Positions 1 through 5,404 of a stretch of 5,404 bases of DNA are shown here, one piece after another. The notes beneath the pieces were generated by a model. That model saw only the letters and a program-made list of their open reading frames with translations, was not told the origin of the DNA and did not search any database. Every line of letters starts with the position of its first letter. The stretch's first letter is position 1. A program made the translations under genes and the position numbers. Origin of the DNA: Betaproteobacteria bacterium (GTDB lineage Bacteria > Pseudomonadota > Gammaproteobacteria > Burkholderiales > SG8-39); NCBI GenBank assembly GCA_007280315.1, contig QYQC01000132.1, positions 1-5,404 on the forward strand, in the 5' to 3' direction.

Positions 1-537
1 GCCATCGCCCAGTTCAAGCTTTCGGCCTTTGCCACTCCGACTGACGGCGATTCGATCACCTCGTTTGGCGTTACCGGCGGCAGCTTACCACCCGGTTTGA
101 GCTTCAATGCTCTAGCCGGCGCGGTCGAGGGCATCCCGACCACGACAGGGGACTACACGATTTTGGCGATCGCCAGAGACAAGGATGGCGACTCGAATGC
201 CAAGCCGGTCCGGTACATCATCGCTTCAGCCGCCGGCCCCATCCCGCCGATTATGCGCAATGTACCAAGTCAGCAGGCAACGATAGGCAAAACAATTGCC
301 GCGATCAAGTTGAGCGATTACGTCACGCCGACTGACGGCGACGCCGTCACCGGCTATAACGTGATTAGCGGCAGCTTGCCCGAAGGCCTCACGCTGGACG
401 CCACGACGGGCACGATCGCGGGAACACCCACCGCGTTCAGTCCTACCGCATTGCGCGGCGGCATTTCCGGCGTGCAGGTCACCGCTAGCGACAAGGATGG
501 CGCCTCGAATTCGGCGTTCGTCACTTTCGCCGTCGTG
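1..537 (+). repeat. Two tandem putative-Ig (He_PIG-like) domain repeats within the large CDS
   Basis: Two diverged copies of one beta-sandwich repeat are visible at protein level and partly at DNA level. Matching landmarks are PTDGD (codons from 37 and from 328), GGSLPPGL versus SGSLPEGL, and DKDG(D/A)SN (from 178 and from 490). The spacing is 291 bp at the first landmark and 312 bp at the last, so the second copy carries about seven extra residues near TAFSPTALRGG. The first copy is cut by the window edge, so more copies may lie upstream. Repeats of this kind are usually structural or adhesive spacers in exported bacterial proteins. Confidence 0.75.
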
Positions 538-2472
538 AATCCGATGTTCTTGGTTGCGCCCGATATGCGCAATCTGCCACCCGCCATGAGCCTCGATGAA
601 CGCATGGCGGCGCTGGACAAGGTCCATACCCAAATTCAGACGATCTGGACCGGCACGCTGGATGCCAATCGTGCCGCGCTGGTGTCCTATATCAAGACGC
701 AGCCGGAATTTGCTGATGCCGGAATCAGCGCAGACGGCACGGTCTGGGCCCGCTTCAAGGACGGCCGTCCGGCGTCGTGGCTGTACACTACGGCAAAACT
801 GCCCGCCGCAGCTGTGCAAACCAGTTCGCTCAAGACGAGCGCCATGTCCGCTGCGCAAGGCTTCGCGGGCGCTACGGCCAAAAAGGCGGTCCTGCTCGAC
901 GTGGACAACTTGGGCCGCGGTCTGCCCAATACTTTGACGAACTGGTTGAATGCGGCTGGCTACAATGCGGCGCCGACCTTGGGCAAAGTTGCAGACCTGA
1001 TGACCGATATCAAGGACGTGTCAGTGTTGCATCTTGACACCCACGGGGTAAACGTCACAGACGACAGCGGCATGCCGGGATACTGGATTGCCACGGCGGA
1101 TCACTATAAACCGTCCGGGCTAACCAAGGACCAGTTCATCAAGACCTACTTCGGTGATCTCTATAATCAAGGGTATCTTCAGATGGTGTCCATCGATGAC
1201 ATCATGTACTGGATGATCGGGGAGAAGTTCGTCCGCGAATACTGGACGTTCGCCAGCGACAGCCTAGTCTACGTCGACGCCTGTCAGCTGTTCAAAGTTT
1301 TTGCAAATCGGATCGCTTTTGAAAACGCGCTGGTCAGCAGGACCAAAAAGGGGCAGATGTCCGTGCTCGGATGGGATGAAAAGGTGGACGCGGATTTTTC
1401 CGCGCAGGTAGCAACACAATTCTATGAGCGTGCGCTAGGCCGCGACGACCCCGACGTACTTCCAAAGAACGTCCCTCCCATTCGCCCGATGCCAGTTGGG
1501 CAGGTGTATTCCTGGATGGAGGCTACGTCGCAAATCGTCGACACCAAGCCGCCGGTCGCAACGCTGAAATTGGACCAATGGGCCGCCGCACCCGGTATTC
1601 TTCTGCCTAGCATTACGCACGTTTCCGTTGCAACTCCGTATGACCTGCTTTACGAAACCGCTGGCGGATACACTATCGACGTTGACTCCGGCGACGACAG
1701 CTTTGGCGATACTCCTGGAACTCTAAAGGTCAATGGCAAGACTCTCACTCCGGTACCTAAGAGCTGGAAGAAATGGGAGGTCATGGCCAATGTAGGGTCG
1801 ATTGCGGACCTGGCCGGTCCTGTGGTGGTTGAGAATCAGGGTCTGAAAAGTTTTCCGGTCCCGTTGACGCAATGGACCGGAACCGTCAAGCAGAACTTCG
1901 ATGCGCAGATTAATAGCAATGTGAAAGTCGAGGTCGAGTGTCCGGTCCGATTAACCGGCGATGCACATTTCAGACGTGCTGAGTTGAAGTCTGCACCTGA
2001 GATTTTTTTCGCCGCATGGGTCGAACTGACGGCGGCGTGCACCTACAGCCTGTCGGGCGCTTGGTCGGATAGTTCATACGTCTACACCGTGTTGGGCGTT
2101 GGCGCGGTGCTTCCCAGTTCCCTAACCTCCCTCGGGTTTCAAAGCGGATACGAACTGACACACTGGGGTCTTGTTACCAACGCTGGCGGATCCGCTATAA
2201 CGTCGCTTCCAGGCGCGCTTGCAACAGGGACCGCTGAGTTCTATCGCCTGGAAATGAGCGGAACGCTGACAACGACGAGCAAGCTCACCGGCACGGTTGA
2301 AACAAGTACGGTCACGCAAAGCGGAGCGTCGCAATTTGCAAGCCCGCATGCGACCCTCGGTACCGATTACAGCATTTCGAAGACTGGGCCCTGCCAGGCG
2401 ACGAATTGTGTGGAAACCTGGACCCTCACGCCGAAGGCTGGTACGGCGCCGACAGCGGATACCAAATCGTGA
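1..2472 (+). CDS. Large Ig-repeat surface/secreted protein with caspase-like (clan CD) protease domain, 5' end missing
   Basis: The frame is open from base 1 to the TGA at 2470-2472 (823 residues visible). The TTG at 97 is an internal codon, because the first Ig repeat already begins upstream of it. Numbering residues from base 1: two putative-Ig (He_PIG-like) repeats occupy about 1-78 and 79-180, sharing PTDGD, GSLP.GL and DKDG.SN. A linker at about 188-290 contains DGTVWARFKDGR. A caspase-like domain spans about 294-509: a hydrophobic strand (AVLLDVDNLG), LHLDTHG with candidate catalytic His348, VYVDAC with candidate Cys428, then LGWDEKVDADFSAQ and a final helix near SWMEAT, in the order seen in clan CD (caspase, gingipain, CHAT) folds. 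Cys428 is the only cysteine in the first 646 residues. An IPT/TIG-like segment follows at about 568-625, then a beta-rich tail with Cys647, 680, 798 and 803. Export is inferred from the Ig repeats; the signal-peptide region is outside the window. The exact protease family and substrate are unknown, and activity is unproven. Confidence 0.85.
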   Translation, partial: AIAQFKLSAFATPTDGDSITSFGVTGGSLPPGLSFNALAGAVEGIPTTTGDYTILAIARDKDGDSNAKPVRYIIASAAGPIPPIMRNVPSQQATIGKTIAAIKLSDYVTPTDGDAVTGYNVISGSLPEGLTLDATTGTIAGTPTAFSPTALRGGISGVQVTASDKDGASNSAFVTFAVVNPMFLVAPDMRNLPPAMSLDERMAALDKVHTQIQTIWTGTLDANRAALVSYIKTQPEFADAGISADGTVWARFKDGRPASWLYTTAKLPAAAVQTSSLKTSAMSAAQGFAGATAKKAVLLDVDNLGRGLPNTLTNWLNAAGYNAAPTLGKVADLMTDIKDVSVLHLDTHGVNVTDDSGMPGYWIATADHYKPSGLTKDQFIKTYFGDLYNQGYLQMVSIDDIMYWMIGEKFVREYWTFASDSLVYVDACQLFKVFANRIAFENALVSRTKKGQMSVLGWDEKVDADFSAQVATQFYERALGRDDPDVLPKNVPPIRPMPVGQVYSWMEATSQIVDTKPPVATLKLDQWAAAPGILLPSITHVSVATPYDLLYETAGGYTIDVDSGDDSFGDTPGTLKVNGKTLTPVPKSWKKWEVMANVGSIADLAGPVVVENQGLKSFPVPLTQWTGTVKQNFDAQINSNVKVEVECPVRLTGDAHFRRAELKSAPEIFFAAWVELTAACTYSLSGAWSDSSYVYTVLGVGAVLPSSLTSLGFQSGYELTHWGLVTNAGGSAITSLPGALATGTAEFYRLEMSGTLTTTSKLTGTVETSTVTQSGASQFASPHATLGTDYSISKTGPCQATNCVETWTLTPKAGTAPTADTKS
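880..1527 (+). other. Caspase-like (clan CD) peptidase domain inside the large CDS
   Basis: This segment follows the order expected for a clan CD alpha/beta fold: a first beta-strand (AVLLDVDNLG), a strand ending in the His motif LHLDTHG (His codon 1042-1044), a strand ending in the Cys motif VYVDAC (Cys codon 1282-1284), then a glycine-tryptophan strand (VLGWDEKV, Trp codon 1372-1374) leading into an amphipathic helix (FSAQVATQFYERAL), and a last helix near SWMEAT. The His-Cys distance is 80 residues. What is seen is motif order and spacing; the clan assignment comes from knowledge of caspase, C25 and CHAT families. It could be a divergent CHAT-like or C25-like domain; I cannot decide between them. 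Confidence 0.65.
1702..1875 (+). other. IPT/TIG-like beta-sandwich segment inside the large CDS
   Basis: The segment starts at FGDTPGTLKVNGK and runs through a SWKKWEV strand to GPVVVENQG and SFPVPLTQW. This matches the usual layout of IPT/TIG Ig-like domains: a G-x-x-PG-x-(L/V)-x-(V/I)-N/G turn, a central S-W strand, then G-P-V-V-V followed by a small loop and a final strand. Such domains act as spacers or binding modules in surface proteins. The match is by eye and short, so another Ig-like family is possible. Confidence 0.45.
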
Positions 2473-2966
2473 GCGGGCTTCGAAATCTGTCTCAATGCGC
2501 GAGCGCGACGTCAACTTTGTCCCGAACGCAAACAACGTTTTGGAGTTGGCGAGACAGAAGTCCCGCTAGATACCTCTCAGCCATACTGCAGGGAATACTG
2601 CGGGGGCCGCTTCAAGGCTGAAATCCGTCGTTCGATAGCGCGATTTCGTAACTGTCTGAGGTTCTGGAGTCGGCCGATTGCCGAAGTACGCGCAGTCAGC
2701 TCCAGTGGCAGCAAGCGCTGGGCAGTGCCGCTCGGCAGCGGCGTCGTGAGCGTAGCTTCCGGGTGGATTTGCGATTTTGAATTGTTTGCGCCCAGGTGGT
2801 CCCCGCTAGGCTAACGGCAAAGTTTGCAGCACACAACGCACGTAATTTCTTGCGTTTGAACAAATACAGCGCAATTGTAAATGCGGGTCAACGTCGGAAT
2901 TTCGTGACGTGTACGGCATCTCGAAATCCTAGAATCCGCAATGTCTTCCAAGCCGCGGTGCGAAGA
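2473..2966. other. Convergent intergenic region, no supported gene
   Basis: These 494 bp separate the stop codons of two convergent genes. Short open frames cross it on both strands, but none has recognisable protein features, and the ones I examined are tails of frames overlapping the neighbouring genes. The stretch 2760-2960 is visibly more AT-rich than the coding regions. Small inverted repeats are present: TCGGC/GCCGA at 2670-2684, GCCGCT/AGCGGC at 2727-2742, GAAATC/GATTTC at 2620-2647 and ACGTC/GACGT at 2891-2910. None is followed by a T-run on either strand, so no intrinsic terminator can be assigned. I see no tRNA or transposase remnant. Confidence 0.6.
2727..2742. other. Small perfect hairpin between convergent genes, possible weak terminator
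   Basis: GCCGCT and AGCGGC form a perfect 6-bp stem around a 4-base loop (CGGC), extendable by two G-T wobble pairs. It lies 254 bp after the large plus-strand gene and well beyond the HAD stop codon. There is no T-tract on either side, so it is not a standard intrinsic terminator, and a stem this short may be chance in GC-rich DNA. Confidence 0.2.
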
Positions 2967-3599
2967 TTAGACCAACCCGAGCTGCACCAGATCGCTCCTG
3001 AGCTTGGAGGCATCGACAAACTGCTCCGCCGCCAAGCTGCAACTGCGCGCGGCTAAGACAAATTCTGCAACATCATCGAAGTAGATCACACTGGTTCCCG
3101 GTGCGACAAGCGCCAGAGCGCGCTCAAAGATCTGCGGCGCAGGCTTGGCATGACCGACTTCGTAGGAAAGTATCAGGCGACCGAACTTCGGCAGGAAGTC
3201 GTAATGTTCAAGCACGTAGCCGATATGCAGCGGATCGGTGTTCGACAGCAGCATCAGATCGGCTTGGGCTGCGATTGCGTCCAGCAGGCCGGTCACTTCG
3301 CGCTGCTCGGCGAAGATGTCGCACCAGATTTCGGCGAAATCGGCGTATGGCAAAGACACGCCAATGGCAGCGCAAAAGCGCTGCGCGAATGCCTGCGGAC
3401 TCAGGCGGCCCGTATCGAACGCTTGTTTGTCCGGGCCGTTGACGATCACTTCGTGGATGACAGCAGCCTTCGCCCCGCCGACCGCCTCCAGGCGCTTGCA
3501 GGCGCGCATGAAGTCGACGCTGACAAGAACGCCGCCGAGGTCGAAAATTACTGTTGGGCGCGACGTAGGCTTCATACCTTGTGCTGAATCAGTTTTCAT
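2967..3599 (-). CDS. HAD-superfamily hydrolase (subfamily IA, YihX-like phosphatase)
   Basis: A predicted cytosolic phosphatase of about 210 residues, a normal length for the family, with all four HAD motifs. Motif I is VIFDLGGVLVSVD with nucleophile Asp20; the usual second Asp is replaced by Gly, as in the FDLGNV type seen in YihX-like glucose-1-phosphatases. Motif II is LLSNTD (Ser119), motif III is the Lys of HAKPAPQIF (Lys152), and motif IV is YFDDVAEF (Asp175, Asp176). The region between motifs I and II fits a helical C1 cap. The substrate cannot be told from sequence; a sugar phosphate is a family-based guess. The ATG at 3599 was chosen over frame extension to 3719, because that extension only translates the repeat element. 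The ATG at 3575 (202 residues) is equally plausible; neither has a well-placed Shine-Dalgarno sequence. The gene is co-directional with livF, 194 bp downstream, and may be cotranscribed. It ends in TAA. Confidence 0.88.
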   Translation of the reverse strand: MKTDSAQGMKPTSRPTVIFDLGGVLVSVDFMRACKRLEAVGGAKAAVIHEVIVNGPDKQAFDTGRLSPQAFAQRFCAAIGVSLPYADFAEIWCDIFAEQREVTGLLDAIAAQADLMLLSNTDPLHIGYVLEHYDFLPKFGRLILSYEVGHAKPAPQIFERALALVAPGTSVIYFDDVAEFVLAARSCSLAAEQFVDASKLRSDLVQLGLV

Positions 3600-3632
3600 C
3601 AATGTTGCAATACATCGCCCCCTCACCCTGTC

Positions 3633-3656
3633 CCTCTCCCCGCAAGCGGGGCGAGG
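3633..3656. repeat. GC-rich REP-like hairpin in the livF-HAD intergenic region
   Basis: CCTC-T-CCCCG, loop CAAG, then CGGGG-C-GAGG: nine base pairs with one internal T/C mismatch around a tetraloop. The left flank (CCCTCACCCTGTCCCT, from 3619) with this hairpin resembles the GC-rich intergenic repeats widely scattered in proteobacterial genomes; that resemblance is from memory, not a search. Read in the livF-to-HAD direction it is not followed by a U-run, so it is more likely an mRNA-stabilising or transcription-attenuating REP-like structure than an intrinsic terminator. Confidence 0.6.
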
Positions 3657-3735
3657 AGACGTTCTATCACATTGCAATAGGGCGCAAGCGGGGCGAGAAG
3701 ACGTTCTACCACGATGCAATGGGGCGTATGCGGGG
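3641..3735. repeat. 42-bp tandem repeat (two full copies plus partial third)
   Basis: Two direct copies at 3641-3682 and 3683-3724 differ at about 5 of 42 positions, counted by eye. A third, partial copy (CGTATGCGGGG) starts in phase at 3725. Each begins with the right arm of the REP-like hairpin (CGCAAGCGGGGCGAG), continues with a conserved GACGTTCTA.CAC and ends with TGCAAT.GGG. A trace of the unit end (GTTGCAATA) also occurs at 3604-3612, just before the hairpin. Only the first copy is preceded by the complementary CCTCTCCCC arm, so the later copies cannot form the same hairpin. The period is a multiple of three, which is why an open frame reads through it upstream of the HAD gene; it is unlikely to be coding. 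Confidence 0.8.
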
Positions 3736-3793
3736 CACAGAAAGATCCATTTTGCACTGGGGTTAACAAAAGGCGCGACTGCCGAATGAATTT

Positions 3794-4510
3794 CTAGCCG
3801 AAATAGGCGGCGCGCACCTCTGCATTTTCGGCAAGTTCCTTGGCGGTGCCCGAGGCCACCACCCTGCCCTGCGACAAAACATAGCCGTGATGCGCGATGG
3901 CCAGGGTTTGGTGCACGTTCTGCTCCACCAGCAGAACGGTGATGCCGAGCTCGTTGATGCGCCGGATGACGTTGAAATTTTCTTTCACCAGCAACGGCGA
4001 CAGTCCAAGTGACGGTTCATCGATCAGGAGCAGTTTCGGTTCGCCCATCATGCCGCGGCCGATCGACAGCATCGCCTGCTCACCGCCGGACATGGTGCCG
4101 GCGAGCTGCGCTGCGCGCTCCTGCAGGCGCGGAAAAATCTCGAACACCTGCGCCAGGCGGCCGGCGATCTTTCCGGCATCGTTTTGCTGGTAGGCGCCGA
4201 GGCGCAGATTCTCGACCACGGACAGCTTGGGAAATACCTTGCGCCCTTCCGGGATGCAGGCGATGCCTGCGGCGATGATACGGTGGGTGGGCAGGCCGGC
4301 AAGATCGGCGCCGTCGAACAGGATGCGGCCGCGGCGCGGCGGCGTCAGCCCGAGAACGGCCCGAATCAGCGTACTCTTGCCCGAGCCATTGGAACCTAGA
4401 ATGCAGGTGATGCTGCCCGGCGCCACCGTCAGCGACACGTCCTGCAGCACGTCGGCTTTGTCGTAGCCGGCATAGACGTTCTCCACGCTGAGCAGCATCG
4501 CCATGGTCAT
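3794..4510 (-). CDS. livF: Branched-chain amino-acid ABC transporter ATPase LivF
   Basis: One of the two ATPases of a HAAT/LIV-type importer on the cytoplasmic side of the inner membrane. At 238 residues it has the usual LivF length. Motifs: Walker A GSNGSGKST (39-47); IPEGRKVFPKLSVVENL (86-102), the LivF form of the Q-loop region with Pro-Glu in place of Gln; signature MSGGEQ (140-145); Walker B LLLID followed by catalytic Glu165 and the D-loop SLGLSP; and VEQN (195-198), where LivF proteins carry Gln instead of the H-loop His. It ends in the typical AAYFG. The residue after the signature is Ala (GGEQAM) where Gln is usual. The start ATG at 4510 overlaps the livG stop by 4 bp (ATGA) and has GGGGA four bases upstream; in-frame ATGs at 4504 and 4498 are alternatives. 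Family identity is firm; the substrate (leucine/isoleucine/valine, or an amide or other acid) is not determined. Confidence 0.95.
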   Translation of the reverse strand: MTMAMLLSVENVYAGYDKADVLQDVSLTVAPGSITCILGSNGSGKSTLIRAVLGLTPPRRGRILFDGADLAGLPTHRIIAAGIACIPEGRKVFPKLSVVENLRLGAYQQNDAGKIAGRLAQVFEIFPRLQERAAQLAGTMSGGEQAMLSIGRGMMGEPKLLLIDEPSLGLSPLLVKENFNVIRRINELGITVLLVEQNVHQTLAIAHHGYVLSQGRVVASGTAKELAENAEVRAAYFG

Positions 4511-5283
4511 TCGGTCCCCAGGTAGGCTTCCTGCACCTGCCGGTCCGCGGCGACTTCGGCGTAGGTGCCTTCGCAGATCTTCTTCCCGTAGTTGAGCACG
4601 ACGCAGCGCTCGGTGATGCGCTCGATCACGTTCATTTCGTGCTCGATGATGATAATTGCCAAACCGGGCATGTGCTCGCGCACGATCAGGATGTCGTCCA
4701 TCAGCTCGCGCGTCTCTTCATGCGTCATTCCCGCCGAAGGTTCGTCCAGGAGCAGCAATGTCGGCTGGCTGATCAGCGCGCGGCAGATCTCGATGCGGCG
4801 CCGGTCTATCATGTTGACGCTGCCTGCGGCTTCGAACAGTCGCTCCGATAGTGACTGGCTGAAAGTCCGCACCAGTGCTAGCGCTTGGGCATATTGCTCC
4901 TCGAACTGGGCGCGGAAAGCGGCACGCTGAAACAGATTGAACCACAGGCCGTGATCCAGCCGGCGGTGGTTGCCTATCATCAGATTGTCGAATATCGACA
5001 GCGGCAGGCACAGGCGCGAGCGCTGGAAGGTGCGCGTCACTCCGGCACGGTAGATTTGCTGTGCATCCATGCGCACCAGGTCGTGGCCCTGGTAGTCCAC
5101 CCTGCCCTCGCTCGCCTGGTAGATGCCGGTGATGACGTTGAAGAAGGTGGTCTTGCCCGAACCGTTGGGTCCGATCAAGCCGAGTATTTCGCCCGCGTTC
5201 ACGGCAAGATTCAACTGATCGAGCGCCACCAGACCGCCGAAACGCATCGACAGTCCTTCGCACGCAAGCAGCGCCTTGCTCAT
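4507..5283 (-). CDS. livG: Branched-chain amino-acid ABC transporter ATPase LivG
   Basis: Second ATPase of the LIV-type importer, 258 residues, a normal length. Motifs: Walker A GPNGSGKTT (38-46), Q-loop TFQ (Gln87), Walker B LLLLD with catalytic Glu181, D-loop SAGM and H-loop His215 (IEHEM); it ends AYLGTE, typical of LivG. The signature motif, usually LSYGQQRR in this family, reads SVNMIDRRR (155-163): the Gly and the LS start are gone while the following RRxEIxRAL helix is kept. LivG relatives with other altered signatures (for example SYANRRR) exist as far as I recall, so the gene is probably functional. The rest of the frame is intact, which argues against a pseudogene. The start ATG overlaps the livM stop by 4 bp and is preceded by GGAAAG. 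It acts as the heterodimer partner of LivF beneath LivH/LivM. The substrate is not determined. Confidence 0.94.
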   Translation of the reverse strand: MSKALLACEGLSMRFGGLVALDQLNLAVNAGEILGLIGPNGSGKTTFFNVITGIYQASEGRVDYQGHDLVRMDAQQIYRAGVTRTFQRSRLCLPLSIFDNLMIGNHRRLDHGLWFNLFQRAAFRAQFEEQYAQALALVRTFSQSLSERLFEAAGSVNMIDRRRIEICRALISQPTLLLLDEPSAGMTHEETRELMDDILIVREHMPGLAIIIIEHEMNVIERITERCVVLNYGKKICEGTYAEVAADRQVQEAYLGTE

Positions 5284-5404
5284 GCTTTCCAGTCAGGGAG
5301 ATAGTTGCGCACCTGGCGCGGCATCAGCCCGCCGGGCCGGAACAGCAAGATCAGAATAACCAGCGCCGCGTACAACAGCAGACGGTATTCCTGGATGAAC
5401 TGCA
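5280..5404 (-). CDS. livM: Branched-chain amino-acid ABC transporter permease LivM, C-terminal end
   Basis: The last 40 codons of a gene entering from the right edge; the first whole codon begins at 5402. The translation contains EYRLLLYAALVILILLFRPG, the final transmembrane helix followed by the F-R-P-G-G-L motif that closes many LivM permeases, then a short polar tail ending NYLPDWKA. It stops with TGA at 5282-5280, overlapping the livG ATG by 4 bp, which suggests translational coupling. LivM with LivH would form the inner-membrane channel served by LivG and LivF. Only the C-terminus is visible, so the assignment rests on this motif and the gene order, which is the standard one. Confidence 0.88.
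   Translation of the reverse strand, partial: QFIQEYRLLLYAALVILILLFRPGGLMPRQVRNYLPDWKA

Noticed and set aside
97..99. TTG at 97 as the start of the large plus-strand gene
   Set aside because: The frame is open to base 1 and already encodes the first half of an Ig repeat upstream of 97, so this TTG is an internal leucine codon.
178..198. DKDGDSN as a possible EF-hand or dockerin calcium loop
   Set aside because: The segment falls at the usual D-x-D-G end strand of a putative-Ig repeat and recurs at the same place in the second copy; the rest of an EF-hand loop is missing.
2406..2621. Frame +3 extension past the end of the large gene, as if a frameshift had cut the C-terminus
   Set aside because: The frame +3 translation after 2472 has no domain features, is rich in Arg/Ser, and shows no continuation of the beta-strand pattern.
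2796..3056. Plus-strand open frame of 86 codons crossing the HAD 3' end
   Set aside because: Its second half is antisense to the HAD gene, and the first half has no recognisable protein features or clear ribosome site.
3150..3587. Plus-strand open frame of 145 codons
   Set aside because: It lies wholly antisense to the HAD gene, whose four motifs fix the coding strand.
3641..3735. CRISPR array
   Set aside because: The repeats are directly adjacent 42-bp units with no unique spacers between them, and there are only two full copies.
3745..3775. Minus-strand promoter for the HAD gene (TTGTTA-like -35 box)
   Set aside because: No acceptable -10 hexamer lies 16-18 bases downstream, so the match is probably chance.
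4885..5304. Plus-strand open frame of 139 codons antisense to livG
   Set aside because: It is a shadow of livG, which has complete ABC motifs and overlapping start/stop junctions on both sides.

Overview
The window looks like chromosomal DNA from a proteobacterium, most likely a betaproteobacterium of the Burkholderiales. That placement rests on the moderately high GC content, the style of the LivM-LivG-LivF branched-chain amino-acid-type ABC transporter, and a GC-rich REP-like hairpin element; no ribosomal or other marker gene confirms it.

Layout. (1) Positions 1-2472, plus strand: the 3' part of a large gene, open at the left edge, for a probably exported multidomain protein. It has two putative-Ig-type repeats, a caspase-like (clan CD) cysteine-protease-like domain with a recognisable His/Cys pair, an IPT/TIG-like segment and a beta-rich, cysteine-containing C-terminus. 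(2) Positions 2473-2966: about 0.5 kb between convergent genes, without a convincing gene and with only weak hairpins. (3) Positions 2967-3599, minus strand: a complete HAD-superfamily hydrolase. (4) Positions 3600-3793: an intergenic stretch holding a strong GC-rich hairpin fused to a 42-bp tandem repeat. (5) Positions 3794-5404, minus strand: livF, livG and the last 40 codons of livM, linked by two 4-bp ATGA stop/start overlaps.

How the genes work together. LivM (membrane permease) with LivG and LivF (ATPases) would form the inner-membrane part of a high-affinity importer for branched-chain amino acids or a related amide or acid. The permease partner LivH and the periplasmic binding protein lie outside the window if present. 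The HAD gene is co-directional and 194 bp downstream of livF, so it may be transcribed with the operon, but nothing in the sequence ties its substrate to the transporter. The large plus-strand gene is convergent with this block and is functionally separate.

No wholly new system is evident. The observations most worth a second look are the protease-like domain embedded in the Ig-repeat protein, the degenerate ABC signature motif in LivG, and the tandemly repeated REP-like element.
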